This document shows positions 9,054 to 17,943 of a stretch of DNA of 64,000 nucleotides, piece by piece (position 1 is the first letter of the stretch; every line of letters begins with the position of its first letter). Source of the stretch: Microbacterium sp. UFMG61 (lineage in GTDB: Bacteria; Actinomycetota; Actinomycetes; Actinomycetales; Microbacteriaceae). The notes below the pieces were generated by a model. It was not told the origin of the DNA, did not search any database, and saw only the letters and a program-made list of their open reading frames with translations. The stretch covers positions 214,117 to 278,116 of the forward strand of contig NZ_JACAFP010000001.1 of NCBI RefSeq assembly GCF_015354505.1, in the 5' to 3' direction. The position numbers and the translations under genes were made by a program.

Positions 9054-12000
9054 ATGACCGTCGCCGCCGACACCACCGCCGTCAGCACCCCGCGCACCGA
9101 AGACGTCGCTGCCCTCGTGCAGCGCTGGCTCGCCGAGAGCGAGACCCACCCCGTCGAACCCGCAGCCCAGCGCCTGGCCGAGGTCCTGAAGGACCCGAAC
9201 GGCCTCGCATTCACCGTCGGCTTCGTCGACGGCGTGATGCGTCCCGAAGACCTCGGCGTCGCCGGTCGCAAGCTCGCCGAGATCTCCGACCTCACCCCGT
9301 CGCTTCTGCCCGGCTACCTGCGCGCGGCGATCAGGACCGGTGGCTTCTGGGCACCGAAGCTCCCCGGAGTCGTGGTGCCGATCTCGCGTCGCGTGCTGCG
9401 TGCCATGGTCGGACACCTCGTGCTCGACGCCACCCCCTCGAAGCTCGGCCCGGCGATCGCCAAGCTGCGCAAGAGCGGCAACCGCCTGAACCTCAACCTG
9501 CTCGGCGAGGCCGTTCTCGGCGAGCGCGAGGCGGGGCACCGTCTGCAGGGCACCTACGACTTCCTCGCGCGCAAGGACGTGGACTACGTCTCGATCAAGG
9601 TCTCGAGCGTCGTGAGCCAGCTGTCGATGTGGTCGTTCGACGAGGCCGTCGCCGACGTCGTCGAGAAGCTGACCCCCCTCTACCGCCTCGCCGCGTCGTC
9701 GGAGGCCGCCGGCAAGACCAAGTTCATCAACCTCGACATGGAGGAGTACCGCGACCTCGACCTGACGATCGCGGCGTTCACCAGCATCCTCGACCAGCCG
9801 GGTCTCGAGAACCTCGAGGCCGGGATCGTGCTGCAGGCCTACCTGCCCGACGCGCTCGGCGCCATGCAGCAGCTGCAGGAGTGGGCTTCGGCGCGGCGCG
9901 CGAAGGGCGGGGCACCCATCAAGGTGCGCGTCGTCAAGGGCGCGAACCTCGCCATGGAAGAGGTGGACTCGAAGATCCACGACTGGCCGCTCGCCACCTA
10001 CGGCACCAAGCAGGACTCCGACACGAACTACAAGCGCGTGCTCGACTGGTCGATGACTCCCGAGCGGCTGGATGCGGTGCGCATCGGCGTCGCGGGGCAC
10101 AACCTCTTCGACATCGCCTACACCTGGCTGCTCGCGAAGGCGCGCGGGGTCACGGATGCCGTCGAGTACGAGATGCTGCTCGGCATGGCGACGGGACAGG
10201 CCGAGGCGGTCCGCAAGGACGTCGGACAGCTGCTGCTCTACACACCGGTCGTGAACCCCGCCGAGTTCGACGTCGCGATCGCCTACCTCGTGCGCCGCCT
10301 CGAAGAGAACGCGAGCCCCGAGAACTTCATGTCGGCCGTGTTCGAGCTCGCCTCGAACCCGACGCTGCTGACCCGGGAACGCGAGCGCTTCGAGCGTTCG
10401 CTGGACGCTCTCGAGGCCGACCGCAGCGTGCCCGCCTCGAACCGCGTGCAGGATCGTGCGGCCGAGGCCGCCGGGTGGGTCCCTGAGCCTGTCGAAGGGT
10501 TCCACAACCAGCCCGACAGCGACCCGGCGATCGCCGCGAACCGTGCGTGGGGCCGTGAGATCCTCGCCCGCTCGACCGCGTCGACGCTCGGTCTCGACTC
10601 CATCGCCCTCGCCAAGGTCGAGACGATCGACGAGCTCGACGGCATCTTCGCCGCGGCATCCGCCGCCGCCGAGAGGTGGGCGGCTCTGCCCGCTGCCGAG
10701 CGCGCCGCCGTGCTGCATCGCGCCGGCGATGAGCTCGCCGCGCGTCGTGGACAGCTGATCGAGATCATGGCCCACGAGGCGGGCAAGACCATCGCCGAGG
10801 CCGACCCCGAGGTCTCGGAGGCGATCGACTTCGCGCACTACTACGCCGAGCGCGCTCTCGATCTCGAGAACATCGTGGGCGCCGACTTCGTGCCCTCCAA
10901 GGTGACGGTGGTCACGCCGCCGTGGAACTTCCCCGTCGCGATCCCCGCCGGTGGCGTGCTCGCGGGCCTCGCCTCGGGGTCCGGCGTCATCATCAAGCCG
11001 GCCAAGCTCACGCAGCGCTGCGGCGCGGTGATGGTCGAGGCGCTGTGGGCCGCGGGTGTTCCGCGCGATCTGCTCGCGCTCGTCGACCTCGCCAACCGCG
11101 ATCTCGGCACGCGTCTGGTCGCGAGCCCCGAGGTCGACCGGGTGATCCTCACCGGCGCCTACGAGACCGCGCAGCTGTTCCGCTCGTTCCGCTCCGACCT
11201 GCCGCTGCTCGCCGAGACGAGCGGCAAGAACGCGATCATCGTGACGCCGTCGGCCGACCTCGACCTCGCCGCCGCGGACGTCGCCCGCAGCGCCTTCGGC
11301 CACGCGGGCCAGAAGTGCTCCGCGGCGTCCCTCGCGATCCTCGTCGGATCCGTCGCCGCGTCGAAGCGGTTCGAGCGTCAGCTGGTCGACGCCGTCACCT
11401 CGATGCGCGTCGGGCTGACCGACGACCCGGCGACCCAGATGGGACCCATCATCGAGCCCGCGAACGGCAAGCTGCTCACCGCGCTCACGACCCTCGAGCG
11501 GGGCGAGCGCTGGCTCGTCGAGCCGAAGAAGCTCGACGACGAGGGACGCCAGTGGACGCCCGGCGTCAAGGTCGGCGTGGCCCCCGGATCGACCACCCAC
11601 CTCACCGAGTTCTTCGGGCCCGTGCTCGGCATCATGCACGCGAAGGACCTCGACGAGGCGATCCGCCTGCAGAACGCCGTGGACTACGGCCTCACCGCCG
11701 GCATCCACTCGCTCGACTCCGCCGAGGTCGCGACCTGGCTCGACCGCGTCGAAGCCGGAAACCTCTATGTGAACCGCGGCATCACCGGTGCCATCGTGCA
11801 GCGCCAGCCGTTCGGCGGGTGGAAGCGCTCCGCTGTCGGTGCCGGCGCCAAGGCCGGTGGACCGAACTATCTGTTCGGCCTCGGTGAGTGGGCCTCGGCC
11901 GAGCTCCCCGCCGCCGCGGCGGGCGCCGCCATCAGCTCCCCGGTCGAAGCGCTGCTGGCGGCAGCGAGCGCCGACCTCGATGCCGTCGAGATCGAGTGGC

Positions 12001-12530
12001 TGCACCGTGCGGCCGCTGCCGACGAGCGCGCCTGGACCTCGGAGTTCGGCACGGTGAGCGACAAGTCGGGCCTCGGCGTCGAACGCAACGTCTTCCGGTA
12101 CCGCCCGGTCGAGACCGATGTGCGCATCGCTGAGAACGCTCCGCTCGTCGAGGGCATCCGCGTGATCGCCGCTGCCCTCCGCAGTGGCAGCCCGTTCACG
12201 GTGTCGGCGCCCGCGCTGCCGTCGAAGGTCGAGAAGGCGCTCCGTGCGCACGGGGTGTCGGTCTCGCACGCGAAGGATGCGGCGTGGGTCAAGGCATACG
12301 CGAAGGCGGCGGCGAAGGCCGCGCACAGCTGGAAGCGGCTCCGTCTCGTCGGTGGCGACGCCTCGGCGCTGTTCGACGCACTCGGCGGGACGCCGGATGT
12401 CGCGGTGTGGTCGCACGCGGTCACGGGCGCCGGTCGCGTCGAGATGCTGCCCTTCCTGCACGAGCAGGCCGTGTCGATCACGAACCACCGGTTCGGCAAC
12501 CCGACGACCCTGTCCGACGGCCTGATCTGA
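9054..12530 (+). CDS. putA: Bifunctional proline dehydrogenase / L-glutamate gamma-semialdehyde dehydrogenase
   Basis: A 1158-residue fused enzyme oxidising proline to glutamate (FAD-dependent PRODH, then NAD-dependent P5C dehydrogenase), probably membrane-associated through electron transfer to quinone. PRODH domain, about 130-430: KVSSVVSQLSMW, VRVVKGANLAMEEV and the following KQDSDTNYKRVLD. ALDH domain, about 510-960: TPPWNFPVAIPAGG (about 622), catalytic Glu in LAETSGKN (E721) and nucleophile Cys in HAGQKCSA (C755). A C-terminal extension of about 200 residues follows. AAAAAAGG lies before the ATG. There is no N-terminal ribbon-helix-helix domain, so this PutA is not its own repressor. 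The interdomain linker carries a dispersed repeat (10478-10503). Confidence 0.95.
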   Translation: MTVAADTTAVSTPRTEDVAALVQRWLAESETHPVEPAAQRLAEVLKDPNGLAFTVGFVDGVMRPEDLGVAGRKLAEISDLTPSLLPGYLRAAIRTGGFWAPKLPGVVVPISRRVLRAMVGHLVLDATPSKLGPAIAKLRKSGNRLNLNLLGEAVLGEREAGHRLQGTYDFLARKDVDYVSIKVSSVVSQLSMWSFDEAVADVVEKLTPLYRLAASSEAAGKTKFINLDMEEYRDLDLTIAAFTSILDQPGLENLEAGIVLQAYLPDALGAMQQLQEWASARRAKGGAPIKVRVVKGANLAMEEVDSKIHDWPLATYGTKQDSDTNYKRVLDWSMTPERLDAVRIGVAGHNLFDIAYTWLLAKARGVTDAVEYEMLLGMATGQAEAVRKDVGQLLLYTPVVNPAEFDVAIAYLVRRLEENASPENFMSAVFELASNPTLLTRERERFERSLDALEADRSVPASNRVQDRAAEAAGWVPEPVEGFHNQPDSDPAIAANRAWGREILARSTASTLGLDSIALAKVETIDELDGIFAAASAAAERWAALPAAERAAVLHRAGDELAARRGQLIEIMAHEAGKTIAEADPEVSEAIDFAHYYAERALDLENIVGADFVPSKVTVVTPPWNFPVAIPAGGVLAGLASGSGVIIKPAKLTQRCGAVMVEALWAAGVPRDLLALVDLANRDLGTRLVASPEVDRVILTGAYETAQLFRSFRSDLPLLAETSGKNAIIVTPSADLDLAAADVARSAFGHAGQKCSAASLAILVGSVAASKRFERQLVDAVTSMRVGLTDDPATQMGPIIEPANGKLLTALTTLERGERWLVEPKKLDDEGRQWTPGVKVGVAPGSTTHLTEFFGPVLGIMHAKDLDEAIRLQNAVDYGLTAGIHSLDSAEVATWLDRVEAGNLYVNRGITGAIVQRQPFGGWKRSAVGAGAKAGGPNYLFGLGEWASAELPAAAAGAAISSPVEALLAAASADLDAVEIEWLHRAAAADERAWTSEFGTVSDKSGLGVERNVFRYRPVETDVRIAENAPLVEGIRVIAAALRSGSPFTVSAPALPSKVEKALRAHGVSVSHAKDAAWVKAYAKAAAKAAHSWKRLRLVGGDASALFDALGGTPDVAVWSHAVTGAGRVEMLPFLHEQAVSITNHRFGNPTTLSDGLI
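10478..10503 (+). repeat. Dispersed CCTGAGCCTGTCGAAGG-type repeat inside putA
   Basis: The stretch with CCCTGAGCCTGTCGAAGGG resembles a short imperfectly palindromic repeat that I recall as common in actinobacterial genomes. It is translated in frame as VPEPVEGF in the linker between the PRODH and ALDH domains of PutA, where it would do little harm. Confidence 0.6.
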
Positions 12531-12548
12531 CCCCGGGTCGGATCCTGA

Positions 12549-12594
12549 CGACGAGGCCCCACCCCGCAGATGCCTGCGGGGTGGGGCCTCGTCG
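12549..12594. terminator. Perfect 20-bp hairpin terminator after putA
   Basis: Perfectly complementary 20-nt arms (12549-12568 and 12575-12594) with a 6-nt loop lie 18 bp after the putA stop and 21 bp before the stop of the convergent ABC permease gene, so it can serve both strands. Confidence 0.9.
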
Positions 12595-12615
12595 CGTCGG
12601 AGTCGCGATCCGTGT

Positions 12616-13713
12616 TCAGCCGCGCAGCGCCTCGCCGAGCTTCACCCGCGAGCCCATGCGCAGCAGTGAGTTCTCGTAGATCTTCGCGCCGACCACGATC
12701 GCGGCGACGCAGCTCGCGAGCAGAATCACCAGGCTCAGCAGCGGCTCCCACCACTGCGCCTCGCCCACGAACAGTCGCATCGGCATACCGACCGGAGCCG
12801 AGAACGGCACGTACGACATGATCGTCAGCACCAGCGGGTTGTCGTTGAAGATGATCACGAGCACGTACGGCGCCATGATCAGCATCGTGATCGGAGTCGT
12901 CGTCGAGCCGATGTCCTCCTGGCGGGAGACCATGGACGCCGCTGCGGCGAAGAGCGCCGCGAGCAGGATGAACCCGAACAGGAAGAACACCGCGAACCAG
13001 ATGATCGGGGCGCCGAGCGTCGACAGCACCTCGCGCTGACCCGTCGCTATGAGTCCTATCGTCGCGACCGCGGCCAGGGCGAGGATCTGCCCCATCGCGA
13101 GGATGGTGTTGCCGATCACCTTGCCGGCGAGCAGCGTGCGCGCCGAGATGGTCGAGAGCAGGATCTCGACGACGCGCGTCTGCTTCTCCTCGACGATGCT
13201 CTGGGCGATCGTGCCGCCGAACGTCGCGGCAGCTCCCATGAACACGATGCCGAACGCGATCGCGATGAAGTAGCGCAGCAGCGGGTTGGTCGTCGCGGGT
13301 TCGAGGATCTCGACAGTCGGGGCCTGCGAGAGCGCAGACATGAGACTGGTCGGCGCGTCCTTGAGAGCGACGATCGTGACCCCGGTCGGGCCATCGCCGG
13401 GGACGACCGCGGCATCGACCTTCTCGTCGCGCAGCAGCTGCTCGGCCTCGGCCTGATCCGTCACCTCGGTGATCTCGATGTCGGGCAGGGCCGACACGAT
13501 CGAGGCGGTCTCCGACGTCACGGCCACGGGCATGGTGCTCGTGTTCTTGCTCGCGAAGCCGCCGATGACGATGCCGGCGAGCGCGATGAGCAGCAGGACT
13601 CCGGTGGAGATCAAGAAGGCCTTGCTGCGCAGCTTCGAACCGATCTCGCGCTCGGCGACGAGCCAGATCATGGACGCCTGCGACGGGGAGCCGGCATTCT
13701 TCGGGATGCTCAC
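12616..13713 (-). CDS. ABC-2 type transporter permease (NatB-like)
   Basis: A 365-residue membrane protein with one N-terminal hydrophobic segment (about 33-53), a large extracytoplasmic domain, then about five to six C-terminal segments. This is the NatB/YhaP layout; the stretch TFGGTIAQSIVEEKQTRVVE is the conserved ABC-2 signature before TM2. NatAB-type pairs export sodium, lipids or drugs; the substrate here is unknown. The GTG start overlaps the ATPase stop by 4 bp (GTGA), so the two genes are translationally coupled. Confidence 0.9.
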   Translation of the reverse strand: MSIPKNAGSPSQASMIWLVAEREIGSKLRSKAFLISTGVLLLIALAGIVIGGFASKNTSTMPVAVTSETASIVSALPDIEITEVTDQAEAEQLLRDEKVDAAVVPGDGPTGVTIVALKDAPTSLMSALSQAPTVEILEPATTNPLLRYFIAIAFGIVFMGAAATFGGTIAQSIVEEKQTRVVEILLSTISARTLLAGKVIGNTILAMGQILALAAVATIGLIATGQREVLSTLGAPIIWFAVFFLFGFILLAALFAAAASMVSRQEDIGSTTTPITMLIMAPYVLVIIFNDNPLVLTIMSYVPFSAPVGMPMRLFVGEAQWWEPLLSLVILLASCVAAIVVGAKIYENSLLRMGSRVKLGEALRG

Positions 13714-14606
13714 TGGATGACCTCCTTGAAGATCTGTGCGAGGGACGGATGCTTCGGCGCGAAGCTCGCGACATCGCCGCGCTCGACGGCGGAGCGCAGC
13801 ACGCGCTGGGCGGTCTCGGCACCGTCGGCGTCGAACAGGGCATACCCGCCTTCGAAGTCGACCACGGTGACGCCCGGCTCGGCGCGCAGCCAGCCGGCAT
13901 CCCCGGCAGAGATGAGCTCGTAGCGGTTGCCCGCGTGCTGGGCGCGCAGGCCGTCGCGCGATCCGGAGGCGCGGATCGTGCCGGCCGCGAGGATCACGAG
14001 GTCGTCGCACAGGCGCTCCACGACGTCGAGCTGATGAGAGGAGAACAGGATCGATGCGCCTCGGGCGGCCGAGGACTGCAGCACCGATGCGACGACGTCG
14101 ACCGCGAGCGGGTCGAGACCCGAGAACGGCTCGTCGAGGATCAGCACCTCGGGGTCGTGCACCAGGGCCGCAGCGATCTGCGCGCGCTGCTGGTTGCCGA
14201 GCGACAGCGACTCGATCGTGTCGTTCAGGCGCTCTTCGAGTCCGAGCTCGGTGAGCAGGGCGGTCGCTCGCGCCGTCGCATCCGCCTTGCTGAAGCCGTG
14301 CAGGCGCGCGAGGTAGACGATCTGCTCGAGCACCTTCATCTTCGGATAGAGGCCTCGCTCTTCGGGCATGTAGCCGAAGTGGCGGCGGTCGGCGCTCGAC
14401 AGCGCGCGGCCGTCGAGTTCGACGCTGCCCCCATCGGAGCCGAGCAGCCCGAGGACGATGCGCATGGTCGTGGTCTTGCCTGCGCCGTTGCCGCCGACGA
14501 ACCCGGTGAGACGCCCGGGGGCCACCTCGAACGAGACGTCGTCGAGCACGCGCCGCGAGCCATAGCTCTTGGTGATGCCGCTCAGTACGAGCTTTCCTGT
14601 GGTCAT
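13710..14606 (-). CDS. ABC transporter ATP-binding protein (NatA-like)
   Basis: A 298-residue cytoplasmic ATPase with Walker A GGNGAGKTTT (about 38-47), signature LSLGNQQR (LSxGxQQR variant), Walker B VLILDEPFSGLDP and switch His in SSHQLDVVE. The C-terminal ~70 residues match the extension of NatA/YhaQ-type ATPases. It pairs with the permease at 12616-13713 (4-bp overlap). TAGCGT lies 6 nt before the ATG, so the operon mRNA is probably leaderless. Confidence 0.95.
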   Translation of the reverse strand: MTTGKLVLSGITKSYGSRRVLDDVSFEVAPGRLTGFVGGNGAGKTTTMRIVLGLLGSDGGSVELDGRALSSADRRHFGYMPEERGLYPKMKVLEQIVYLARLHGFSKADATARATALLTELGLEERLNDTIESLSLGNQQRAQIAAALVHDPEVLILDEPFSGLDPLAVDVVASVLQSSAARGASILFSSHQLDVVERLCDDLVILAAGTIRASGSRDGLRAQHAGNRYELISAGDAGWLRAEPGVTVVDFEGGYALFDADGAETAQRVLRSAVERGDVASFAPKHPSLAQIFKEVIQ

Positions 14607-14641
14607 GCCCTCACGCTACGGAGGGCGGGGTCGCCGCGGCA

Positions 14642-14670
14642 TCCCCCCTGCGGCGGAGATCCAGGGGGGA
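14642..14670 (-). terminator. G/C-rich hairpin after the membrane protein gene
   Basis: TCCCCCCT (14642-14649) pairs perfectly with AGGGGGGA (14663-14670) across a 13-nt loop. It lies in the 142-bp gap between the membrane protein gene and the ABC operon. It probably terminates the former; I see nothing else in this gap apart from the ABC promoter. Confidence 0.5.
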
Positions 14671-14748
14671 CCCGCCTCCGGTGCGCCTCCCCCGAGGGGC
14701 GGACGTGCGTGCGTGCGCCCGGTTCAGCGCACCGGTCAGCGCGCCGGC

Positions 14749-15981
14749 TCAGCGCAGGAAGAGGAAGCCGAAGATGCCCAGCGCGAAGGGCGCAGCCGTG
14801 ACGATGAACACGACGCCGAGGATGATGCCGACGACCAGCCACGGACTGCGCCGTCGGAGGCGCCGACCCGGCGGGGCGACGCCCGGGGGAGGGGTGAGCA
14901 TGCCGGCAGGCGCCGCGAACGGCAGCGCCGGGGCGCCGGGGATGCCGGGCGAACCGGACATGCCGGGCGAACCGGGGATGCCGTGGGCGGCTGCGGCTGC
15001 GGCTGCGGCGGGGTTCGCGGGATGCGGCGCCGCCAGGCGCAGCCGGTCGTCGCGCCACCGTGCCCACTGGTCGAGCTTGGTCAGCAGTGCTCCCACCGCC
15101 CCGAACAGCCAGGCCCAGGTCGCCGCATCGAGTGTCGACACGTCGCGGCGCGCATAGAGGAAGAGCCAGTCGTCGACGATCTCGACGTCGAGCTCTGCCG
15201 CATGATCGATGAACCGCGCCATGACATCCGGCGTGAACAGATAGAGGGCGTCGGCTTCGTAGCCGGCCGGGCAGTACAGCGAGAAGTACCGGTCGAAGTC
15301 ACCCTCGAGCGAGAGCCGCTGGTCGCCCCTGAACGCGGACGCGAGTGTGCTGCCGAGCGTGTTGTTGCCGAGCGCGTCGAGCACGATGTTCGGCAGAGGC
15401 ACGTCGAGCTTGACGGCCACGTAGCCCCACCGGTGGGTCGTCGACTGCTTGCCGTTGCTCGTCGTGTACTGGTAGTTGCCGAATTCCACGAACCGGGGCT
15501 CGACGCCGCGCAGCACATCGGTCGACATGCGGCTCGAGCCCGACGAGAAGATCATCCCGGGCAGGGGAGGGGCGTCGATGCGATCGATGTAGGTCATCGC
15601 GTTGGCGCCGGCGAAGCGCGAGAGTCGCAGCCGAGTCAGCGCCCGAAGACGGTTGGCGCGCCGCACGAGAGCCACCACGCCGACGATGAGGCCGGCGGCG
15701 AGCAGTACTCCGAGCACCAGGCCGACCGCGACGCCCGTTCCCCGGGCGATCGCGTAGCCGATCCCCATCAGGAAGATGCCGATCACGGGCACGACGAACA
15801 GCAGTCCGATGATCCCGAACACCCAGCCCGCGATCTGCGCCGCCGATGTCGGGTTCGCCGCACGGTGGGCTCGCGCGTACGCGTCCAGCTCCGCGGGATG
15901 CACCGGCTCGATGAGCGCGCGGGCATCGAAGAAGCCGGGAGCGCTCGCGGCAGCGGGGGTGTCGGCGGACGGAGGCATCAC
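14749..15981 (-). CDS. Conserved membrane protein of unknown function
   Basis: A 410-residue protein I cannot assign firmly; its layout recalls DUF3137-type membrane proteins. Two hydrophobic segments occur at about 50-72 and 80-103, followed by a soluble domain (about 110-290) with FVEFGNYQYTT and WGYVAVKLDVPLPNIVLDAL. A low-complexity stretch follows (poly-Ala, then PGSPGMSGSPGIPGAP), then a proline/arginine-rich part and a final hydrophobic hairpin at the C-terminus. Start: GTG at 15981 lies 6 nt after TAGCGT; an ATG follows immediately. It stands alone between two transporter genes. Confidence 0.75.
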   Translation of the reverse strand: MMPPSADTPAAASAPGFFDARALIEPVHPAELDAYARAHRAANPTSAAQIAGWVFGIIGLLFVVPVIGIFLMGIGYAIARGTGVAVGLVLGVLLAAGLIVGVVALVRRANRLRALTRLRLSRFAGANAMTYIDRIDAPPLPGMIFSSGSSRMSTDVLRGVEPRFVEFGNYQYTTSNGKQSTTHRWGYVAVKLDVPLPNIVLDALGNNTLGSTLASAFRGDQRLSLEGDFDRYFSLYCPAGYEADALYLFTPDVMARFIDHAAELDVEIVDDWLFLYARRDVSTLDAATWAWLFGAVGALLTKLDQWARWRDDRLRLAAPHPANPAAAAAAAAHGIPGSPGMSGSPGIPGAPALPFAAPAGMLTPPPGVAPPGRRLRRRSPWLVVGIILGVVFIVTAAPFALGIFGFLFLR

Positions 15982-16016
15982 GCGTCCACGCTAACCCGAA
16001 GACGGCGGACGCGGGA

Positions 16017-17216
16017 TCAGCGGCGCCCGGCGTGCAGCACCGCGCGCACGAGCAACCCGGCCACGAGCGCCCAGAACGCGGCGCTCACACCGAGTACGGA
16101 GATGCCGGATGCCGCGACGAGGAACGTGACGACAGCGGGGATCCGCTCGCCGGGGTCATCGATGGCCTGCTGCACGGACGATCCGAATGCCGCGAACAGT
16201 GCGAGGCCCGCGACCGCGGGGATCACCGCTTCGGGCGCGAGCAGCACGAGTGCCGCGAAAGCCGCCGAGAAGCCGCCGAGCACGAGATACGAGACCCCTG
16301 TCGAGAGGCCGGCGACCCATCGGCGCTTCGGGTCGGGGTCGGCGTCGGGGGATGCCGCGAGTGCCGCGCTGATGGCGGCGAGGTTGATGGCATGGCCTCC
16401 GGCGGTGGCTCCCAGGGCGGTGCCGACACCCGTGACGAGCATCGCGGGTCGCCACGGCACCTCGTAGCCGAAGCTGCGCATGATCGCGACGCCCGGCACG
16501 TTCTGCGAGGCCATCGTGACGATGAACAGCGGCAGCGCGATGCCGACGAGCGCACCGACCGTGAAGGTGGGGGCGGTGAACTCTGCATGGGGCAGCAGCA
16601 GTCCGGCATCCACGGGCGCGCCCGCCTGCACCAGTGACACCGCGACGACGATCGCTGCGGCGACGAACGCCAGCGGCACAGCCCAGCGGGGTGCGAGGCG
16701 GGCGAAGATCAGCCAGGTGAGAACGACCGGAATGACGCCCCACGGGTTCGTCGCGAGCCCGGTGATCGGCGCGAGACACAGCGGAAGCAGCACGCCGGCG
16801 AGCATGGCCTGCGCGATCGACGGAGGGATGCGCGCGATCAGCCCGCCGAGCGCCGGCCAGACCGCGGTGAGCAGGATGAGCGCCGCCGTGACGAGGAAGG
16901 CCCCGACGGCTGCCGACCAGCCCCCGTCGACGACACCGGTCGCCGCGAGCAGTGCGGCGCCGGGTGTGGACCATGCCACGGTGATCGGCATCCGATACCG
17001 CCATGCCAGCACGATGCAGGCGAGTCCCATCGTGAGGCTGACAGCGAGCAGTCCGCTGGCCGCCTGCGCCGATGACGCGCCGACCGCGGTGAGTCCCGTG
17101 AGCACGACCGCGAACGAGCTCGTGAACCCGACCAGTGCCGTGACGATGCCGGCCACGATCGGGCGGGACAGCCGCGCGGGTGGCGGGGGAGCGGAGGGCG
17201 CAGAAGCGGACACCAT
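16017..17216 (-). CDS. BenE family benzoate/H+ symporter-like transporter
   Basis: A 399-residue membrane protein with about 12 hydrophobic segments, matching the BenE family across its length (LVGFTSSFAVVLTGLTAVG, MPITVAWSTPGAALLAATG, SQNVPGVAIMRSFGYEVPW, GGHAINLAAISAAL). BenE of Acinetobacter imports benzoate, but no aromatic degradation genes are nearby, so the substrate is open. ATG at 17216 is immediately followed by GTG; TACTCT lies 6 nt before that GTG (17213), so translation may start one codon later. Confidence 0.9.
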   Translation of the reverse strand: MVSASAPSAPPPPARLSRPIVAGIVTALVGFTSSFAVVLTGLTAVGASSAQAASGLLAVSLTMGLACIVLAWRYRMPITVAWSTPGAALLAATGVVDGGWSAAVGAFLVTAALILLTAVWPALGGLIARIPPSIAQAMLAGVLLPLCLAPITGLATNPWGVIPVVLTWLIFARLAPRWAVPLAFVAAAIVVAVSLVQAGAPVDAGLLLPHAEFTAPTFTVGALVGIALPLFIVTMASQNVPGVAIMRSFGYEVPWRPAMLVTGVGTALGATAGGHAINLAAISAALAASPDADPDPKRRWVAGLSTGVSYLVLGGFSAAFAALVLLAPEAVIPAVAGLALFAAFGSSVQQAIDDPGERIPAVVTFLVAASGISVLGVSAAFWALVAGLLVRAVLHAGRR

Positions 17217-17238
17217 CCGAGAGTATCCATGACCCGAG

Positions 17239-17943
17239 CTATGCGAGTCCCATGCGGTGCGCGAGTACGACGGCCTGCACGCGGTCGCGGGCGCCGAGCT
17301 TCTGCAGGATGCGTGAGACGTGCGTCTTCACGGTCGCCTCGCCGATGAACAGGGCACTCGCGATCTCCGCGTTGCTGCGGGCGTCCGCGAGCAGAGCGAG
17401 AACCTCGGCCTCCCGCTCGGTGAGCGGCTCGGCCAGCTCGACGGTCGGAGCGGCGGCCGGTGCGGAGGCCTGCGCCGGTTCGACGCCGGACGTCGGAGCG
17501 GATGCCGTCGCGAACCGTGCGAGCACCCGGCGCGTCACCTCCGGCGCGAGCATCCCGTCGCCCGCGGCGAGAGCGCGCACGGCGGCCAGGAGGTCTTCGG
17601 GGCCGGCGTTCTTGAGCAGGAATCCGCTCGCCCCGGCATCCAGCGCCTGGTACAGGTAGTCGTCGCGGTCGAACGTCGTGATGATCGCGATCGCGGCCGA
17701 GATCTCGGGGTCGGCGACGATGCGCCTGGTCGCCTCGATGCCGTCCATGTCGGGCATCTGCACGTCCATCGTGATCACGTCGGGGCGCAGGGCGGTCGCC
17801 TGTGCGATGGCTTCGGCACCCGTGGCCGCCTCGCCGACGACCGTGATGTCGGGTTGAGTGTCGAGGATCGTGCGGAAGCCGGCGCGGAGCATCGCGTGGT
17901 CGTCGACGAGCAGGACGCGGATCGGCGTGGAGGTGTCGGTCAT
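17239..17943 (-). CDS. NarL/LuxR family response regulator
   Basis: A 234-residue two-domain regulator. The receiver domain (1-125) has the acidic pocket VDDH (D14, D15), phosphoacceptor D60 in TMDVQMPDMDG, and a conserved Lys in FLLKNAG. A ~35-residue Ala/Pro/Thr linker precedes a LuxR helix-turn-helix (about 170-234) with LTEREAEVLALLA and GEATVKTHVSRILQKLG. It overlaps the histidine kinase gene upstream by 4 bp (ATGA), forming a two-component operon. No target is visible, although a divergent MFS gene beyond the kinase is a candidate. Confidence 0.95.
   Translation of the reverse strand: MTDTSTPIRVLLVDDHAMLRAGFRTILDTQPDITVVGEAATGAEAIAQATALRPDVITMDVQMPDMDGIEATRRIVADPEISAAIAIITTFDRDDYLYQALDAGASGFLLKNAGPEDLLAAVRALAAGDGMLAPEVTRRVLARFATASAPTSGVEPAQASAPAAAPTVELAEPLTEREAEVLALLADARSNAEIASALFIGEATVKTHVSRILQKLGARDRVQAVVLAHRMGLA

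Noticed and set aside
8979..12488. A 1169-codon minus-strand frame opposite putA
   Set aside because: Antisense shadow; the plus-strand PutA has clear catalytic motifs across the same interval.
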